The notes under the pieces are model-generated. The model ran no database searches. It saw only the letters and a list, made by a program, of their open reading frames with translations, and was not told the DNA's origin. A program made the position numbers and the translations under genes. Of a stretch of DNA of 64,000 nucleotides, positions 36,922 through 46,135 are shown piece after piece; position 1 is the stretch's first letter, and each line of letters starts with the position of its first letter. This stretch comes from Gelidibacter sp038243395 (GTDB taxonomy: Bacteria; Bacteroidota; Bacteroidia; Flavobacteriales; Flavobacteriaceae): positions 21,714-85,713 of the forward strand of contig JBBSRC010000004.1 in the NCBI GenBank assembly GCA_038243395.1, given 5' to 3'.

Positions 36922-37497
36922 CTATTTTATTTCAAAAGCAGTTTGATACGTAATTATGATATCCCATTTTTTACAATATAACTTTCGGTCCTGATAAGTT
37001 ATTTCGGTTAATAAATGTTCTTGTTGATACTTATCAAACGTAAAGACAAAATCATCAATATCGAGCTGTTGGCAATCAACTTCTAGCTGTTCTGAACGTA
37101 ATAAACCAATTGTTTTCTGTATTACATAAATTCCATTTTCCAATTTATGAGAAAGTGGAATTAAATTTTTATTTATTTGATATAATGGAAAAAAAACCAT
37201 GTCATTAAACAGTTCTTTAGACTGAATTTTTAAAACCTTTCGTCGTTTAAACCAAATTTCTATTCGACTTTTTGAGGTGTTCAGCATCCCGCTAAATAAA
37301 CATCCTTCGATATCAGCAAGTCCTTTACTTTTTTTATCCTTTAAACCATAATAGAAAAATGGAACTAAAACCAAATTAGTGAGAGGTCGGTCTTTTTTAG
37401 TGGCTATGGCCATCCAATGTTCGTGAGTTTCTGGGTCTAAACACAGTTTCCTAATTTCAAATCCTTCACCGAATGTATTGATTTTTATTTTGGGCAT
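36922..37497 (-). CDS. Hypothetical protein, family not recognised
   Basis: 191 residues, MPKIKINTFGEGFEIRK..., with an intact frame and normal codon use. No signal peptide or membrane helix. Composition is rich in Lys, Ile and aromatic residues, with a central basic stretch (IEIWFKRRKVLKI) and a predicted mix of beta strands and helices. It contains two cysteines in LEVDCQQ and LYCKKW. It stands alone between the susCD terminator region and a large gap, so context gives no function. The ORF quality (length, upstream A/T-rich leader) argues that it is a real gene. Confidence 0.7.
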   Translation of the reverse strand: MPKIKINTFGEGFEIRKLCLDPETHEHWMAIATKKDRPLTNLVLVPFFYYGLKDKKSKGLADIEGCLFSGMLNTSKSRIEIWFKRRKVLKIQSKELFNDMVFFPLYQINKNLIPLSHKLENGIYVIQKTIGLLRSEQLEVDCQQLDIDDFVFTFDKYQQEHLLTEITYQDRKLYCKKWDIIITYQTAFEIK

Positions 37498-38304
37498 GAT
37501 AATAATTGGACGTAGAATTTATTCAGAAGAGAACATATCAAAGATAAGATTTCACTATCAAACAATTGATCAATTCACATCGCCAAGATTTGATTTGTGA
37601 TTCATATGAACCATTGGCCATAATACGACTGAAAAGGCTTCTTCATGTAAAAAGAGAAAAAGCCGGATTAGGCGGCGTTTTGGAAGCTAAATTTAGCTTC
37701 ATCATGGGCTTAGTCATCAGGTTTCGTGTTGCATTTTGTATCTAATGGATATTTGTTTCTGATTTTAATTTTCTAAGAGATGTTATAAACAGACTTTCAG
37801 TCGCCCATAGACCGTCAGCTTTAGTTTTATGAATACCTAAACTGCAAAAACTTTAACTTATCATATGACAGTATTCTAGAATGGACGAAAAGACGGGCAA
37901 TAAATGCGGAGGAATTCGTTACTCCTTTATTTATGGTATATATCTCTTTTAGCCAGTAATAAGCAGATCTGACAACAAAGTTGTAGGTTGTAATGTTAGT
38001 GATGTTCTAATTCGAAGTAGAGTTTGCCTTCTACTTAATTTTTTTTCATAAATGAGCTGGAAAGTGGAATGACACGGGAGGCTTATAGAAGGTCTAAGAC
38101 CTTTTTGACGAAGCTCATTGTTCGCAATGCAACTTTTGGCGGAATGGAAGAGAAAAGTCTGAATGATATTTCTAATTAAATCCTATATATGAGAACTAAA
38201 ATCTACTCACAAAATTTTATATAAATATTATTTCTCTTGTTAAATATCTTCAATTTCAAGATAATTACTTGGGATTAAAAATAAAATAGTTCTCGTTTCA
38301 GTAA
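37498..38304. other. Gene-free region
   Basis: About 807 bp without a credible ORF. It contains an 18-bp perfect palindrome GAAGCTAAATTTAGCTTC (37683-37700) and a small hairpin AAGGTC-TAA-GACCTT at 38090-38104. Short open stretches with no start (for example a 30-codon one ending near 37732) look like chance or deep decay. No RNA family recognised. Confidence 0.5.
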
Positions 38305-39363
38305 TCATTCTATCTTCTCTGTTTTATTACTTGATTGTCTTTCTACATAAAGTTTATTAACCACCGTCATAATTATAGCTATCACTGGAGTAGCCAAAAG
38401 AATTCCCCAAAAGCCCGCCAAAACACCCATAGCTACTTGACCGAATGCTAATAATCCGGGCGGTACACTTACCATTTTTTTCTGAATCAACGGTTGAGTG
38501 ACGGTACTTTGAATAATTTGAATAAATGTGTAAAGCCCTATAACTAACAAAGCTGTTTGTGTTCCTTGCGTAAGCCCCAAAAGCACCGCGGGAATTAAAG
38601 CTATAATGGGTCCGAAATTAGGAATGAAGTTGAGCAACCCCGCAACCAAGGCTAAAGTTAATACTAATGGCATCCCTATTGCCCAAAGACCTAAACCGCT
38701 TAAGACAGCTATAAAAAAGAAACCAAATATTTGACCTTTGAGCCAACTACGTAAAAGAGTGTTTAACCTATCCCACAATTCAGACGCTTTATTTTTGCCT
38801 GAAGGTGGCACTAAGTGAATCATGCCTCGACGATATACATTGGGGTTTGCTGTGAAGAACAATCCTAAAATGAGAACAATATAAAAATCACTTATAATTC
38901 CGAACGTTGATGAAAAAAAAGATTTTATTGTGGCACTAGCTTTTCCAGAACCCATTGAGTTTGTGGCGTAATCTAAAATTTTAGATCCCAGTGGTTGATT
39001 ACGCAGCCATTGTTTGGCATTTTCCAAAGTTTCCGGAAGAGTATCGGATAATTGATCAATTTGCGAACCGAGTCTGGCACCAACAAACCAAAGAAAAAGC
39101 CCAATTATAATAACGTTGAGCAGTAAAGATAAAATTAATGAGAAGGTTTTTCCAATCTTAAGTTTTCCTCTAATCAGAGATGCACAACCGTGAAAATAAA
39201 CACACATCAGCACACCTGCCAAAACCAGAAGAAATAAATTAAAAAGAGTTTTGAAAAGTAGAATAGTAATTAAAACCAAGACCACAATTCCCGTAGCTAT
39301 CCAGACTTTCTTCTTAAAATCCTGTGAAGTTCTTTGCGAATTTTGGTTTTGATCACTCTTCAT
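38305..39363 (-). CDS. AI-2E family transporter (PerM-like permease)
   Basis: 352 residues with about eight membrane helices in the PerM/AI-2E exporter arrangement: two N-terminal helices after a basic tail (KKVWIATGIVVLVLITILL), a periplasmic or cytosolic loop with SDTLPETLENAKQWLRN, and the conserved segment NFIPNFGPIIALIPAVLLGL followed by VTQPLIQKKMVSVPPGLL. Some members export autoinducer-2, others act as Na+(Li+)/H+ antiporters or are uncharacterised, so the substrate is open. It begins a run of stress-type genes. The 253-bp gap upstream separates it from the PRC-barrel gene on the same strand. Confidence 0.9.
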   Translation of the reverse strand: MKSDQNQNSQRTSQDFKKKVWIATGIVVLVLITILLFKTLFNLFLLVLAGVLMCVYFHGCASLIRGKLKIGKTFSLILSLLLNVIIIGLFLWFVGARLGSQIDQLSDTLPETLENAKQWLRNQPLGSKILDYATNSMGSGKASATIKSFFSSTFGIISDFYIVLILGLFFTANPNVYRRGMIHLVPPSGKNKASELWDRLNTLLRSWLKGQIFGFFFIAVLSGLGLWAIGMPLVLTLALVAGLLNFIPNFGPIIALIPAVLLGLTQGTQTALLVIGLYTFIQIIQSTVTQPLIQKKMVSVPPGLLAFGQVAMGVLAGFWGILLATPVIAIIMTVVNKLYVERQSSNKTEKIE

Positions 39364-39616
39364 AAAAAACTTTTATACGTTTAATGGGCAATTAATCTTA
39401 TAAAAATAAGACTTCAAATTTTTGAGCTCTGATCAAAATTAAAAATAGTACCCCAATCCAATAATATTTCAATTATCTCAATAAGAGTTTTTAAGCAAAA
39501 AATCCCTTACCAAACATCGTATTCCATTACATAATTATCTTATCACCGTAGACAGTTTGAATTTTAAATTAGTAAATACGAATTAGTTTGTGTTTATTTC
39601 TTAAAGAAACAATCAC

Positions 39617-40156
39617 TCAGCCAAAAAAAGGAAACATTTTTGATAATTTAGGATTTGAACCAAATTCCGGTCTGTCATAAAATAGATCATCTGAAGATCT
39701 TGACTCTGAATCGCTGTCTCGGTTGTAGTTATCCAAAATCAGATTTTCGTAATCTCTATCAATAGTAGCTCCTTTTTTAATTCGTTTTGTTTCCGCAAAA
39801 GTTCTATGGTTCACACTATCCGTATAAACAGTTTCGCTTTCTAGATTAAGGTTTGCCATACCTATTGGAATAATCAAATGGTTTTCCCCATCTTCATTTA
39901 TAAACTCGTGCGTGCCATCAATAGCCTTTGCATTATAAGGGTTGTGATTGGCTTCAATAATGGAGACATCCACCTCAACATCAAGGTATACTACACGCTC
40001 TGTCTGTTTGTTGACCAATAGATTATCTACTTTACCTATCACTCTTCCATCTGCATCTTTTACTTCCCAACCACGAACATCTTTGTCGCTATCGGCTACT
40101 GTATAGTCTGATAATTCTTCCAGGTAGTATAAGTTTCTTTCGTTATCTGTATTCAT
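39617..40156 (-). CDS. PRC-barrel domain protein
   Basis: 179 residues. A PRC-barrel near residues 25-110 shows VRGWEVKDADGRVIGKVDNLLVN and RVVYLDVEVDV, resembling the H-subunit fold of photosynthetic reaction centres found in many stress-linked soluble proteins. The C-terminal 60 residues are low-complexity and charged (RDSDSESRSSDD). No signal peptide, so cytosolic. It starts 3 bp after the stop of the upstream gene (40160), so the two are co-transcribed. Role unknown; relatives often accompany general-stress genes. Confidence 0.85.
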   Translation of the reverse strand: MNTDNERNLYYLEELSDYTVADSDKDVRGWEVKDADGRVIGKVDNLLVNKQTERVVYLDVEVDVSIIEANHNPYNAKAIDGTHEFINEDGENHLIIPIGMANLNLESETVYTDSVNHRTFAETKRIKKGATIDRDYENLILDNYNRDSDSESRSSDDLFYDRPEFGSNPKLSKMFPFFG

Positions 40157-40159
40157 GAT

Positions 40160-40789
40160 CTAATTGTTTTTCATGTTAGTTAATACTTGACCGGATTGTT
40201 CAAAAAAGCTTTTAATTTTGTCCTTTTGGTCGAGTGTTTTAGTGGCTGGAGTAATAGCTCCGATCGCATTTTGCAATTCATTGATACCCTGTTCCTCATC
40301 GGGAAATTTCCGTTCTTGAATTTTTTTCAAAGCTTGAACAATGATTTCACCCGCATTTTTAATCTTGTCTGCGTGATCTACTTTAGTGGGATCCTGGGTA
40401 ATCTCCTGAGCGTTGGACCGCGCATTCTCTAAATCGGCATCGATGTCCACATCCAATGAATTAGCGACAGATTCAGTCGCATCTATAAGTTTGGTAAGAG
40501 CCTCATTTGAGTACTCATGGTCTAACCCCATCTTTGTAGAATCTGCTATGTAAGTTCTATACTCGGATATTTTAGAATTTGCCCTGTCAGATAACATTAA
40601 TGCGTCATTATTTTCCATATCGTTTGAAACCCCCGAATCATCAGTCATCATTTCGATATCGTCGTCCATAGTGTCATCTACTACATCACCATTTCTCGTG
40701 AATAAGTAATACACCAGTGCCAAGATGCCTAGAATCAAAAGAATCCAGGGCAATATTGATTGCTTTTTTTTAATTTTAATTTCAGCCAT
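40160..40789 (-). CDS. Hypothetical membrane-anchored protein
   Basis: 209 residues. After a basic start (AEIKIKKKQS) a single transmembrane helix ILPWILLILGILALVYYLF anchors the protein, followed by a very acidic linker (DDTMDDDIEMMTDD) and a helical periplasmic domain with residues such as ISEYRTYIADSTKMGLDHEYS and ANSLDVDIDADLENA. No catalytic motif is recognised. It shares an operon with the PRC-barrel gene (3-bp gap), suggesting a common role at or near the membrane. The family is not identified. Confidence 0.75.
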   Translation of the reverse strand: MAEIKIKKKQSILPWILLILGILALVYYLFTRNGDVVDDTMDDDIEMMTDDSGVSNDMENNDALMLSDRANSKISEYRTYIADSTKMGLDHEYSNEALTKLIDATESVANSLDVDIDADLENARSNAQEITQDPTKVDHADKIKNAGEIIVQALKKIQERKFPDEEQGINELQNAIGAITPATKTLDQKDKIKSFFEQSGQVLTNMKNN

Positions 40790-41274
40790 AATTTATTATT
40801 TGATTTATTTGATTTAAAAATTTTACTAAGATTTCTTTTTTGGAGATTTTCCCAAAAACGAGAAAAGTTCCAGAATCATTGCTAATAAGCCCAAACTGTA
40901 ATGCTCAGATACATTTAATAAGTCTAAGGTGAGAGGTCATTAAAAATTCTATAAGTTATCTGCAACTTCAAGTTGGAAAATTAGTTAAGGCGCATATTTC
41001 AATATTTCCCTCTTAAAGTAAAAATACAGACAGAATGTAGACTATAGGTGCTTTAATAAATTTTATATTGATTCAAATAGATAAACTCTTATTTTGAATA
41101 AGCGCAACCACCATCGCAAATTGTGGTCTTGGTAATTAAAAAAAATAGAAAAATCTGTAGAAAGTTGAAAGAAGGAAGGATCATAAATAGACTGATCGGA
41201 ACTTAAATTGTATCCATGACCCGTACCTTTTTCTATAAATAATTCTTTTAGAATTAATAGTTAAACCTTTGAAG

Positions 41275-41427
41275 TCAAGTTTTACTATCAATGGACACTA
41301 TTTTTATTACTTTAAACCCTGTAGGTAAAAGCACATTTACCTTGAAAGGATTGTCGTTAAGTATCTGACTATTCCAGTAAACATTTAGTGTTGAATTCGA
41401 AACGGTCAAACTATTGAAATTATATAA
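41275..41427 (-). pseudogene. Possible 3' remnant of a secreted or glycan-active protein gene
   Basis: Fifty open codons without a start (a TAA lies directly upstream) read LYNFNSLTVSNSTLNVYW... and continue NPFKVNVLLPTGFKVIKIV before TGA. The alternating hydrophobic pattern and phrases such as VNVLLPTGFKVIK resemble the C-terminal beta-sandwich of secreted glycoside hydrolases or binding proteins. No intact gene is present, so it appears to be the 3' remnant of a lost gene. The family assignment is a guess. Confidence 0.35.
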
Positions 41428-41543
41428 TTAAGATGCTTTCTTCATTCATAAAAAAACACATAACCTGAAGTTGACTGTGAAACGTCATATATAATAAACT
41501 GTCCTGCATCGTTATATGTTATTAAATGTTAATAGATTAGACA

Positions 41544-41573
41544 TTGACTGAATGTTAAATAAAAATAGATTTA
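41544..41573 (+). promoter_or_regulatory. Candidate promoter of hpf
   Basis: TTG (41544-41546), a spacer of exactly 19 bases and TAGATTTA (41566-41573), seven of eight bases of the TAnnTTTG element. Transcription would begin about 40-45 bp before the hpf ATG. An additional TATAAT overlaps at 41572-41577 but with a 22-base spacing from TTGACT. Confidence 0.4.
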
Positions 41574-41622
41574 TAATGTCAATAAAAAATATAATATAAC
41601 TCAATAAAAACCATACAATAAT

Positions 41623-41925
41623 ATGCAAGTAATATTCGAATATGATAATGTAGAAGGCAATCAACAATTAGAGGATTTTGCCAAAGAAAAGTTGGCGCAT
41701 TTGGGAGAAAAATATGACGCCGTCATTAGAGCAGATGTGTTTTTTAAGCTAGAAAACACCACTTCAGACGAGACTGGAAAAATATGCAATATCAGACTAA
41801 GTCTTCCTGGCCCAAGATTGTTCGCCGAAGCAAGCCATGCTAATTTCGAGAATTCAATTTCAGAATCCATTAATGATTTGGAACGCCAATTAAGAAAACG
41901 TAAGGGCAAAGAGAGAGATTATTAA
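41623..41925 (+). CDS. hpf: Ribosome hibernation-promoting factor / RaiA family
   Basis: 100 residues, short-form HPF/YfiA. The N-terminal pattern MQVIFEYDNVEGNQQLEDFAKEKL, the ADVFFKLENTT strand and the C-terminal basic region ERQLRKRKGKERDY match the family's alpha/beta fold that binds the 30S decoding region and silences ribosomes in stationary phase or stress. The long-form dimerisation domain is absent, so this resembles E. coli HPF or RaiA rather than the long type. Its place in a cluster of stress-type genes fits. It follows a long gap and a plausible promoter and appears monocistronic. Confidence 0.9.
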   Translation: MQVIFEYDNVEGNQQLEDFAKEKLAHLGEKYDAVIRADVFFKLENTTSDETGKICNIRLSLPGPRLFAEASHANFENSISESINDLERQLRKRKGKERDY

Positions 41926-42254
41926 CGTAATCAAAAACTTGGAATAAAAAAGGAGCGATTTTCGATATAAATATCTAGTTACGTGCATTTTGCTCCATAT
42001 AGACATAGAAATTTATCGACTATTTTCGAGTAGCAAGCCATCATTTCAGGTAACTGCTGATAAGGCTTGCCCTATCTTCTGTAATTATTATAAACCTAAC
42101 ACTGGTTATTTACAAAATGCTGAATTACTTTTCGTTGATTTTTGCTGCTTTAGAAAATCACAATACTTTTACAATACTTCTATTACAGTGTGAAGTTTCA
42201 AGAAAAACCTTGGAATAATCAGGTCCACCATCAAATTAATGAATCTAAAATACC
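41926..42254. other. Gene-free region
   Basis: About 330 bp with no credible ORF. A possible hairpin pairs GGAGC (41951) with GCTCC (41991). A short plus-strand frame at 41990-42193 has unusual composition (many Cys, Phe, Tyr) and is rejected. Confidence 0.4.
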
Positions 42255-43250
42255 ATGAAAAAAGCTACAAAGATTCTTTATGTAATTCTATATCTGATTG
42301 CTGGCATTTTGACTTTGCTGTGTATCCTTTCACTATTTAGAAATGCAGAAAGTCGGTATTTAAAATTGCTTGACTTTCCTAGAATACAAGCTTTTATCAC
42401 ATCTTTAATAATTCTAATAATACTATTTATAACTATTAGAAAGTGGAAATTTTATGATTATTTAATAATTCTAGGCCTCATTATTTCGCTCGTTATTAAT
42501 AGTGTTTTCTTAATTAATTATACGACTTTGGTTTCTGTAGAAGTTCCAACTGCAACAGAGATCAAGACGTCTGACCAACAATTAAGTCTGATGTTGTCCA
42601 ATGTAGAAATGTCCAATAGAACAGCAGAGCCCCTACTAGAATTGATTGCTGTTAAAAAACCCGATTTGATATTGGCAATGGAAACAGATGCCTGGTGGAA
42701 TGAGAAATTGTTAGAGCTGAAAAAGGAGTATCCCTATTCACAACGCACCATTAATAGGGTTACCTACGGGATGGTTTTATATAGCAAGTATCCGTTAACG
42801 AATACAAAAGTTAATCATTTGCAAAACGAAAAAGTTCCATCTTTTAAAACTACAATTGAGCTCCCTAACGGTAAAAACATCATTCTTCACTGTGTACATC
42901 CTGTCCCTCCTATTCATTTCAAAAATTTACCAGATAATGAAGGCAAGCAAGATGATGCGCTCAAAACTTTAGGACAACAAATAATTGGTCACGAATATCC
43001 GGCCATTGTCGCTGGCGATTTAAATGATGTGGTTTGGTCATATGTTGACGAATTGACCGGAACGGATAGTATTCTCTTTGATGTGAGGGTCGGACGCGGT
43101 TTTTATAACAGTTTTAATGCCGAAAACATATTAATGCGGTGGCCGTTGGATCATGTTTTTGTAACTAAGGAATTTCGATTTAAAAAAATAGAGCGTTTAG
43201 CTAAAGTTGGTTCCGACCATTTTCCGATCTTAGTTACATTAGTACTATAA
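42255..43250 (+). CDS. Membrane-anchored endonuclease/exonuclease/phosphatase (EEP) family protein
   Basis: 331 residues. Three N-terminal hydrophobic helices (residues about 7-30, 40-60, 68-92) anchor it, and the EEP domain follows with the usual metal and catalytic positions: LSNVEMSNR, the glutamate in DLILAMETDAWW, the aspartate and asparagine in IVAGDLNDVVWS, and the terminal SDHFPILV with its histidine. The family comprises phosphodiesterases acting on nucleic acids, phosphoinositides or other phosphoesters; the catalytic domain here should face the periplasm. The substrate is unknown. It is flanked by gene-poor stretches and looks monocistronic. Confidence 0.88.
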   Translation: MKKATKILYVILYLIAGILTLLCILSLFRNAESRYLKLLDFPRIQAFITSLIILIILFITIRKWKFYDYLIILGLIISLVINSVFLINYTTLVSVEVPTATEIKTSDQQLSLMLSNVEMSNRTAEPLLELIAVKKPDLILAMETDAWWNEKLLELKKEYPYSQRTINRVTYGMVLYSKYPLTNTKVNHLQNEKVPSFKTTIELPNGKNIILHCVHPVPPIHFKNLPDNEGKQDDALKTLGQQIIGHEYPAIVAGDLNDVVWSYVDELTGTDSILFDVRVGRGFYNSFNAENILMRWPLDHVFVTKEFRFKKIERLAKVGSDHFPILVTLVL

Positions 43251-43621
43251 TGCATTTGGCAAACTTTGTTCTTCGAATTAAATTATAATTGTCTACTTTC
43301 TAAATGTCATTCCACCAAAAAAAAATTTAAGCAGCTAGATTTATCTAATACGATGAATGAATTAAGCGCTATATATTTCATATTATCCGATTCTCTCCAA
43401 TCCTGCTTCCTTTAAATTTTTAAGAAATTTTAATATATCCTCTCGACCCGAACAAGAGAGGTAATACTGTGACATCTTGGTAAAAATAGAATGTAAATGT
43501 TTGAATTGATTTCAAGCAAATAATTATTAAATCTCTCTGATTACCAGCATATGCTTCAATAATCTGTCGTAAAGAGTGCATTTTTAGGACTACAGATAGT
43601 TAAATTTATAAAAACGAAAAT
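43251..43621. other. Gene-free region
   Basis: About 370 bp. Contains a hairpin CCTCTC...GAGAGG at 43439-43461 and a 30-codon minus-strand frame with an ATG (43383-43475, starting MSQYYLSCSGRED) that is too short to trust. No RNA family recognised. Confidence 0.4.
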
Positions 43622-44650
43622 ATGAAGACACCTTACACATCCTCCGACAATGTGATCGGCAAAGTATCTCGCATAACCTGGGGTGCTATTATTGCTGGCG
43701 CTTTGACTGCTCTAGCAGTCGTAACTATGTTAAATCTGTTAGGCCTTGGGATTGGTTTGTCCACGATCGATCCCATGACAGAAAACGATCCGTTAAGCGG
43801 ACTTGGCACTGGAACTTTAATTTGGCTAGGATTATCTAATTTGGCTGCCCTTTTTGTAGGTGGAATGGTTGCAGGACGTATGTCTGGCTTTCCCTCTCAA
43901 AAAGACGCCGGTCTTCATGGATTTTTAGCCTGGGCATTATATGCTGTAGTATCCTTTCTATTAATTACCTCCGCTGTTGGATCTATGGTCAACGGAGTAT
44001 CAAGCGCGGTATCAGGTGTCTTTGGAGGTTCACAAGGTGAAACCGTTAAAGTAATGCTAGATAAAGCAAATAAAAAAGGAGAAGATAATACAACAAAATC
44101 TTACGACAATATCAAAAGCGATATTCTGCAGTTGGTAAAAAAAGGGGAGAATTATAATGTACTTCCAGAAGGCACTGCGAAAGATACGAAAGAGGTCATG
44201 AATGAGACTAAACAGGATGCTAAAAAGACCTTCAAAGATTTACATTTAGATCAGAACATCGATGAATTTTTTAATGATCTTTCTTTCGATTTGGATGACA
44301 ACGGTAATTTAAATATTAGTGTTGAGGGCGATAAAGATTTCTTAAATAAAGATGACCTAAAAAACTATCTTGTTGAAAACACCCAACTGGATGAATCTGA
44401 AATTGACGGACTTATAAACAAATGGAGCAAAAAGTTTGAAACGGCAAAGGACAAAGCGGAAATGTATTATGCCAAAGCAAAACAGAAAGCAATTAAGTAT
44501 GCTGATAAAGCTGCTGATGTTGCCGCAACAGCAAGTATAATAGCATTTGTGATGTTCTTGCTGGGTGCATTAGCTGCATTTTTTGGAGGCGCCACTGGTT
44601 CTCCATCCCAAACGGTTACAGAAGAAGAAACAGAAGCAAGAGTTTATTGA
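43622..44650 (+). CDS. Glycine-rich multi-pass membrane protein with a helical charged middle
   Basis: 342 residues. N-terminal hydrophobic segments near 17-45 (TWGAIIAGALTALAVVTML), 62-84 (IWLGLSNLAALFVGGMVAG) and 98-130 (FLAWALYAVVSFLL) are glycine- and alanine-rich. A middle part of about 150 residues is charged and helical (ETVKVMLDKANKKGEDN ... DAKKTFKDLHLDQN). A final helix lies near 300-325 (AATASIIAFVMFLLGALAA). Proteins of this layout are common in Bacteroidota near envelope-stress genes and have no assigned function. The PMP3-like gene lies 200 bp downstream on the same strand. Confidence 0.8.
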   Translation: MKTPYTSSDNVIGKVSRITWGAIIAGALTALAVVTMLNLLGLGIGLSTIDPMTENDPLSGLGTGTLIWLGLSNLAALFVGGMVAGRMSGFPSQKDAGLHGFLAWALYAVVSFLLITSAVGSMVNGVSSAVSGVFGGSQGETVKVMLDKANKKGEDNTTKSYDNIKSDILQLVKKGENYNVLPEGTAKDTKEVMNETKQDAKKTFKDLHLDQNIDEFFNDLSFDLDDNGNLNISVEGDKDFLNKDDLKNYLVENTQLDESEIDGLINKWSKKFETAKDKAEMYYAKAKQKAIKYADKAADVAATASIIAFVMFLLGALAAFFGGATGSPSQTVTEEETEARVY

Positions 44651-44851
44651 AAACCTTTTAAATTCAATGGACAAAAATTAAGGTTCAGAATTATTACAAA
44701 TATAGGATTTTGGCACCTTTTTAAATTCTATACACACAATTTATCAGTCATGTTTCAGAGTCAAAAGAAGACGTGCACAACTTGATTGGAGAAAGTTGCC
44801 AGAATTTTTTAATCGCTCAATTCATTTAATAACTTTTTAAAAATTAATACT

Positions 44852-45004
44852 ATGTCATTAATAACAATCATCCTCAATATACTTTTACCGCCATTGGCTG
44901 TTTTTACCAAACACGGTCTTGGTGGCACATTTTTAATCAGCGTTATTCTTACCATTATTGGTTGGATTCCAGGAGTTATTCACGCCTTTATCGTCAATGA
45001 TTAA
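44852..45004 (+). CDS. PMP3/YqaE (UPF0057) family small membrane protein
   Basis: 50 residues, starting MSLITIILNILLPPLAVF and continuing KHGLGGTFLISVILTIIG to HAFIV. It has the two hydrophobic helices and the central PPLAVF-KHG motif of the PMP3/YqaE family, which in yeast, plants and bacteria is linked to salt or membrane stress and membrane potential. ATG at 44852 and TAA at 45002 are unambiguous. It was below the usual size limit for ORF calling. It lies in the stress-type cluster, 200 bp after the glycine-rich membrane protein gene. Confidence 0.9.
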   Translation: MSLITIILNILLPPLAVFTKHGLGGTFLISVILTIIGWIPGVIHAFIVND

Positions 45005-45341
45005 TCAACGCGTTGATTTTATATCTCAAAGATTTTATTTTAGTGCTAGCCATCTAGATCTATAACCTCAAAATGTCTTTATATATCAAATCTGTCACAA
45101 TCTTTATTATTTAAAAAAAAACAAAATAAATTTTTTCGTTTATACTGAATGCGACGACTCTGTATAAATACCTATCTATTTATTCGAATGTAAACTAATA
45201 ATAGGCTCTTAAATGTATTATGATACGCATACTAAATAAAATGTTTTCAAGCAAAAAAGTGTGGATATAAAGCTTCGGACCTAATTATGGCTGAACTGTT
45301 TAATTACAAAAATTCTAATTAGAATCATATTAGATCATAAA

Positions 45342-45378
45342 AAAAACCATGAATTTCATCTTGAGATTCATGGTTTTT
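45342..45378 (+). terminator. Intrinsic terminator
   Basis: AAAAACCATGAAT (45342-45354) pairs with ATTCATGGTTTTT (45366-45378), 11-nt loop, A and T tracts on both sides. It may end a long 3' UTR of the PMP3-like gene on the plus strand or the leftward transcript from 45810 on the minus strand. The 340 bp before it hold no gene. Confidence 0.75.
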
Positions 45379-45407
45379 CGATTCGTTAAATGAAATACAT
45401 TATATAT

Positions 45408-45659
45408 TTAATGTGAAATACGACCAATTAAGTGGTCCAATTTTAAAGTCAAGTTTTGTATCCATTGCTTTCCAATTGATTCCAAGCGCAATATTTGCAA
45501 CCATATGGTCAAGTCCGGATATAAATCAACAAATTCATGGGCATAATTGGTTTTTTTGCGATAGTCCGCAAGAATATGTAATCTAACTTTTAGACTGTCT
45601 CCTGAATTATTAAATTCCCCATTTACTTTGTAAGCTCGATGTTTCTTTTTGTCTTTAAC
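45408..45659 (-). pseudogene. Probable coding remnant of an unrecognised gene
   Basis: An 84-codon open stretch (stop included) on the minus strand with no ATG in frame: VKDKKKHRAYKVNGEFNNSG ... LHILADYRKKTNYAHEFVDL ... QWIQNLTLKLDHLIGRISH. A stop codon precedes it directly. The composition is normal for a folded protein. It begins 14 bp after the stop of the 45-aa gene. It could be the 3' part of a decayed gene or, less likely, a gene with a non-ATG start. No family recognised. Confidence 0.4.
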
Positions 45660-45672
45660 TTATCCCAATATT

Positions 45673-45810
45673 TTATTTTTTAGTTTTGTCTGGTTTAAAT
45701 CCGTCCTCTGTAGAATCATCTTTTTCACTATGTACTTTTTTACTGCCTCTGGCATGTTTTGTACTAGATTCTTTACGTTCAGTTTCCTGATCTTTTTTTT
45801 TGTCGCTCAT
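45673..45810 (-). CDS. Small charged protein (45 aa), unknown
   Basis: ATG at 45808-45810 gives MSDKKKDQETERKESSTKHARG... ending DGFKPDKTKK, 45 residues before TAA. The protein is highly hydrophilic, with no hydrophobic segment, and is probably disordered. It falls below the usual size limit. Such charged mini-proteins occur near stress genes in Flavobacteriaceae, but no family name can be given. Its position between DUF421 and the PMP3-like gene supports a real stress-associated gene; the composition alone does not exclude chance. Confidence 0.55.
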   Translation of the reverse strand: MSDKKKDQETERKESSTKHARGSKKVHSEKDDSTEDGFKPDKTKK

Positions 45811-46135
45811 GATATTTATTTTTTAAGTTTCTATGTTATTAATTTAAGTAGATGAACTCAAAAACCTTGTCGCCAATCGAATAGATTTTGACTGATTTAC
45901 TTGATAACAAAGTGCAAAATTTTGAATGAACCACCATTATTGAATTATAGATCGCTATTTTAAACTACTAACACCTGAAATCGCATTTTTTAAACCAATC
46001 ACATTACGACTGCGAATATAAGAATCGAATTCATCGTATATTTTTCAGTCAAAAACTATCTCCTTGAAATTCATTAGCCGCCCTACCACAGGATGTTATT
46101 TCTTAATCGTAAACACATTATCATCGCGTTTGGAA
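45811..46135. other. Gene-free region
   Basis: About 325 bp between the 45-aa gene and DUF421. A/T-rich, no ORF, no clear hairpin or repeat. It should contain the promoter for the 45-aa gene. Confidence 0.4.

Larger units (their letters stand above)
40790..41622. other. Gene-free region with decayed coding stretches
   Basis: About 830 bp before hpf. It contains two start-less minus-strand open stretches: 40826-40936, ending LELFSFLGKSPKKKS, and the clearer 41275-41427 listed separately. Also present is a small hairpin ACCAC...GTGGT near 41110-41131. Otherwise A/T-rich with no ORF. Confidence 0.45.

Noticed and set aside
37683..37700. Palindrome GAAGCTAAATTTAGCTTC as a regulator operator
   Set aside because: No promoter or gene start lies near it, so it remains an unexplained palindrome.
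41990..42193. Plus-strand 67-aa frame between hpf and the EEP gene
   Set aside because: Cys/Phe/Tyr-rich composition, no hydrophobic organisation and no context.
43383..43475. Minus-strand 30-aa frame starting MSQYYLSC
   Set aside because: Too short to support from sequence alone; kept only as a note in the gap entry.
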